A program made the position numbers and the translations under genes. A stretch of 5,549 bases of DNA, taken from Candidatus Faecivivens stercorigallinarum (GTDB lineage Bacteria > Bacillota > Clostridia > Oscillospirales > Ruminococcaceae). The DNA lies in assembly GCA_018715465.1 (NCBI GenBank), contig DVLN01000140.1:1-5549 (forward strand), written 5' to 3'. Within the stretch, counting starts at the first letter, position 1; the number at the start of each line of letters is the position of its first letter. Positions 5,404 to 5,549 of the stretch are shown piece by piece. Below the pieces are notes generated by a model. The model saw only the letters and a list, made by a program, of their open reading frames with translations. It did not search any database and was not told where the DNA came from.

Positions 5404-5487
5404 ATGGTCGGCGGCGTTCCGACCGCCTCGATTGTGGAAATAACAGCCTTTGCAAACGCGCCGGGTAGGCAGTTGGTAACGATAAGC

Positions 5488-5533
5488 ACTTTCTGACGGA
5501 AGTAATGACAGAAAAGTTTTACTCAATTTTTTT
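5488..5533 (+). terminator. Weak candidate terminator of the peptidase-PAP2 unit
   Basis: TTTCTG (5490-5495) pairs with CAGAAA (5509-5514), and after a bulged A the flanking AC/GT can also pair. TTTT follows at 5517-5520 and seven T at 5527-5533. The stem is short and AT-rich with a 13-base loop, so this is only a possibility; no better terminator for the plus-strand pair is visible. Confidence 0.3.
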
Positions 5534-5543
5534 CAAAAAATTG
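5524..5543. repeat. AT-rich perfect palindrome at the right edge
   Basis: CAATTTTTT (5524-5532) and AAAAAATTG (5535-5543) are perfect 9-base inverted arms around TC. It may be a regulatory site for a gene beyond the window, or chance in A/T tracts. Confidence 0.4.
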
Positions 5544-5549
5544 CGGGGT

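Larger units (their letters stand above)
5311..5549. other. Right-end non-coding region with hairpins
   Basis: No convincing gene was found here. Besides the tandem units it holds a third stem, GGTCGG (5406-5411) with CCGACC (5419-5424), and a 7-base inverted pair AAGTGCT (5335-5341)/AGCACTT (5485-5491) bracketing the GC-rich part. After about 5490 the composition turns AT-rich. Both strands stay open for about 60 codons in more than one frame, which is expected of short GC-rich DNA. It may be a dispersed structured repeat or part of an element continuing past the window. Confidence 0.5.

Noticed and set aside
5311..5526. Overlapping small open frames on both strands, about 60 codons each
   Set aside because: No RBS on either strand, no family resemblance that can be supported, and a 28-bp repeat that breaks the reading frame; better explained as structured non-coding DNA. 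Translations of this kind seem familiar as spurious predictions in gut Clostridia, but that could not be checked.

Overview
The window looks like chromosomal DNA of a low-redundancy gut-type Firmicute (Clostridia, possibly Oscillospiraceae). This is inferred from GC-rich coding sequence set in very AT-rich intergenic DNA, AGGAGG-like ribosome binding sites, sigma-A-type promoters, and a PadR/HAAS/DUF4097 gene set typical of Firmicutes. No species can be named from the sequence alone.

Left edge (1-362): the first 71 codons of a dinD-like gene run off the left end on the minus strand. It is AT-richer than the rest and has an extended -10 promoter. A near-perfect 31-bp palindrome covers the -35 and most of the spacer. 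A strong bidirectional terminator (318-362) separates it from the next operon.

Minus-strand operon (402-2493): a PadR-family repressor, a membrane protein with an N-terminal HAAS (DUF1700) domain and a membrane-anchored DUF4097 beta-repeat protein are read in that order from one consensus promoter (TTGACA, 17 bp, TATAAT). padR and the HAAS gene overlap by 14 bp. Two 21-bp palindromes, matching at 18 of 21 positions, sit over and upstream of the promoter and are the best candidates for PadR operators. The likely logic is a self-controlled envelope-sensing module: repressor, membrane partner, surface-exposed beta protein.

Middle (2543-3544): a minus-strand sugar-phosphate isomerase/epimerase-like TIM-barrel gene has its own terminator and promoter. 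A cre/LacI-type operator lies just after the predicted transcription start, and half of the same motif overlaps the -35. This points to carbon-source control.

Right (3613-5310): a plus-strand pair reading away from the isomerase. An M24-family Xaa-Pro peptidase with all five metal ligands is followed, with a 10-bp overlap, by a PAP2 membrane phosphatase with intact catalytic motifs.

Right tail (5280-5549): no convincing gene. It holds a short array of small GC-rich hairpins linked by copies of the 9-mer TTGTTCGCG. Two 28-bp tandem units differ at both strands of the stem in a pairing-preserving way, and a related 9-mer plus hairpin lies in the last codons of the PAP2 gene. This is the least explained structure in the window.
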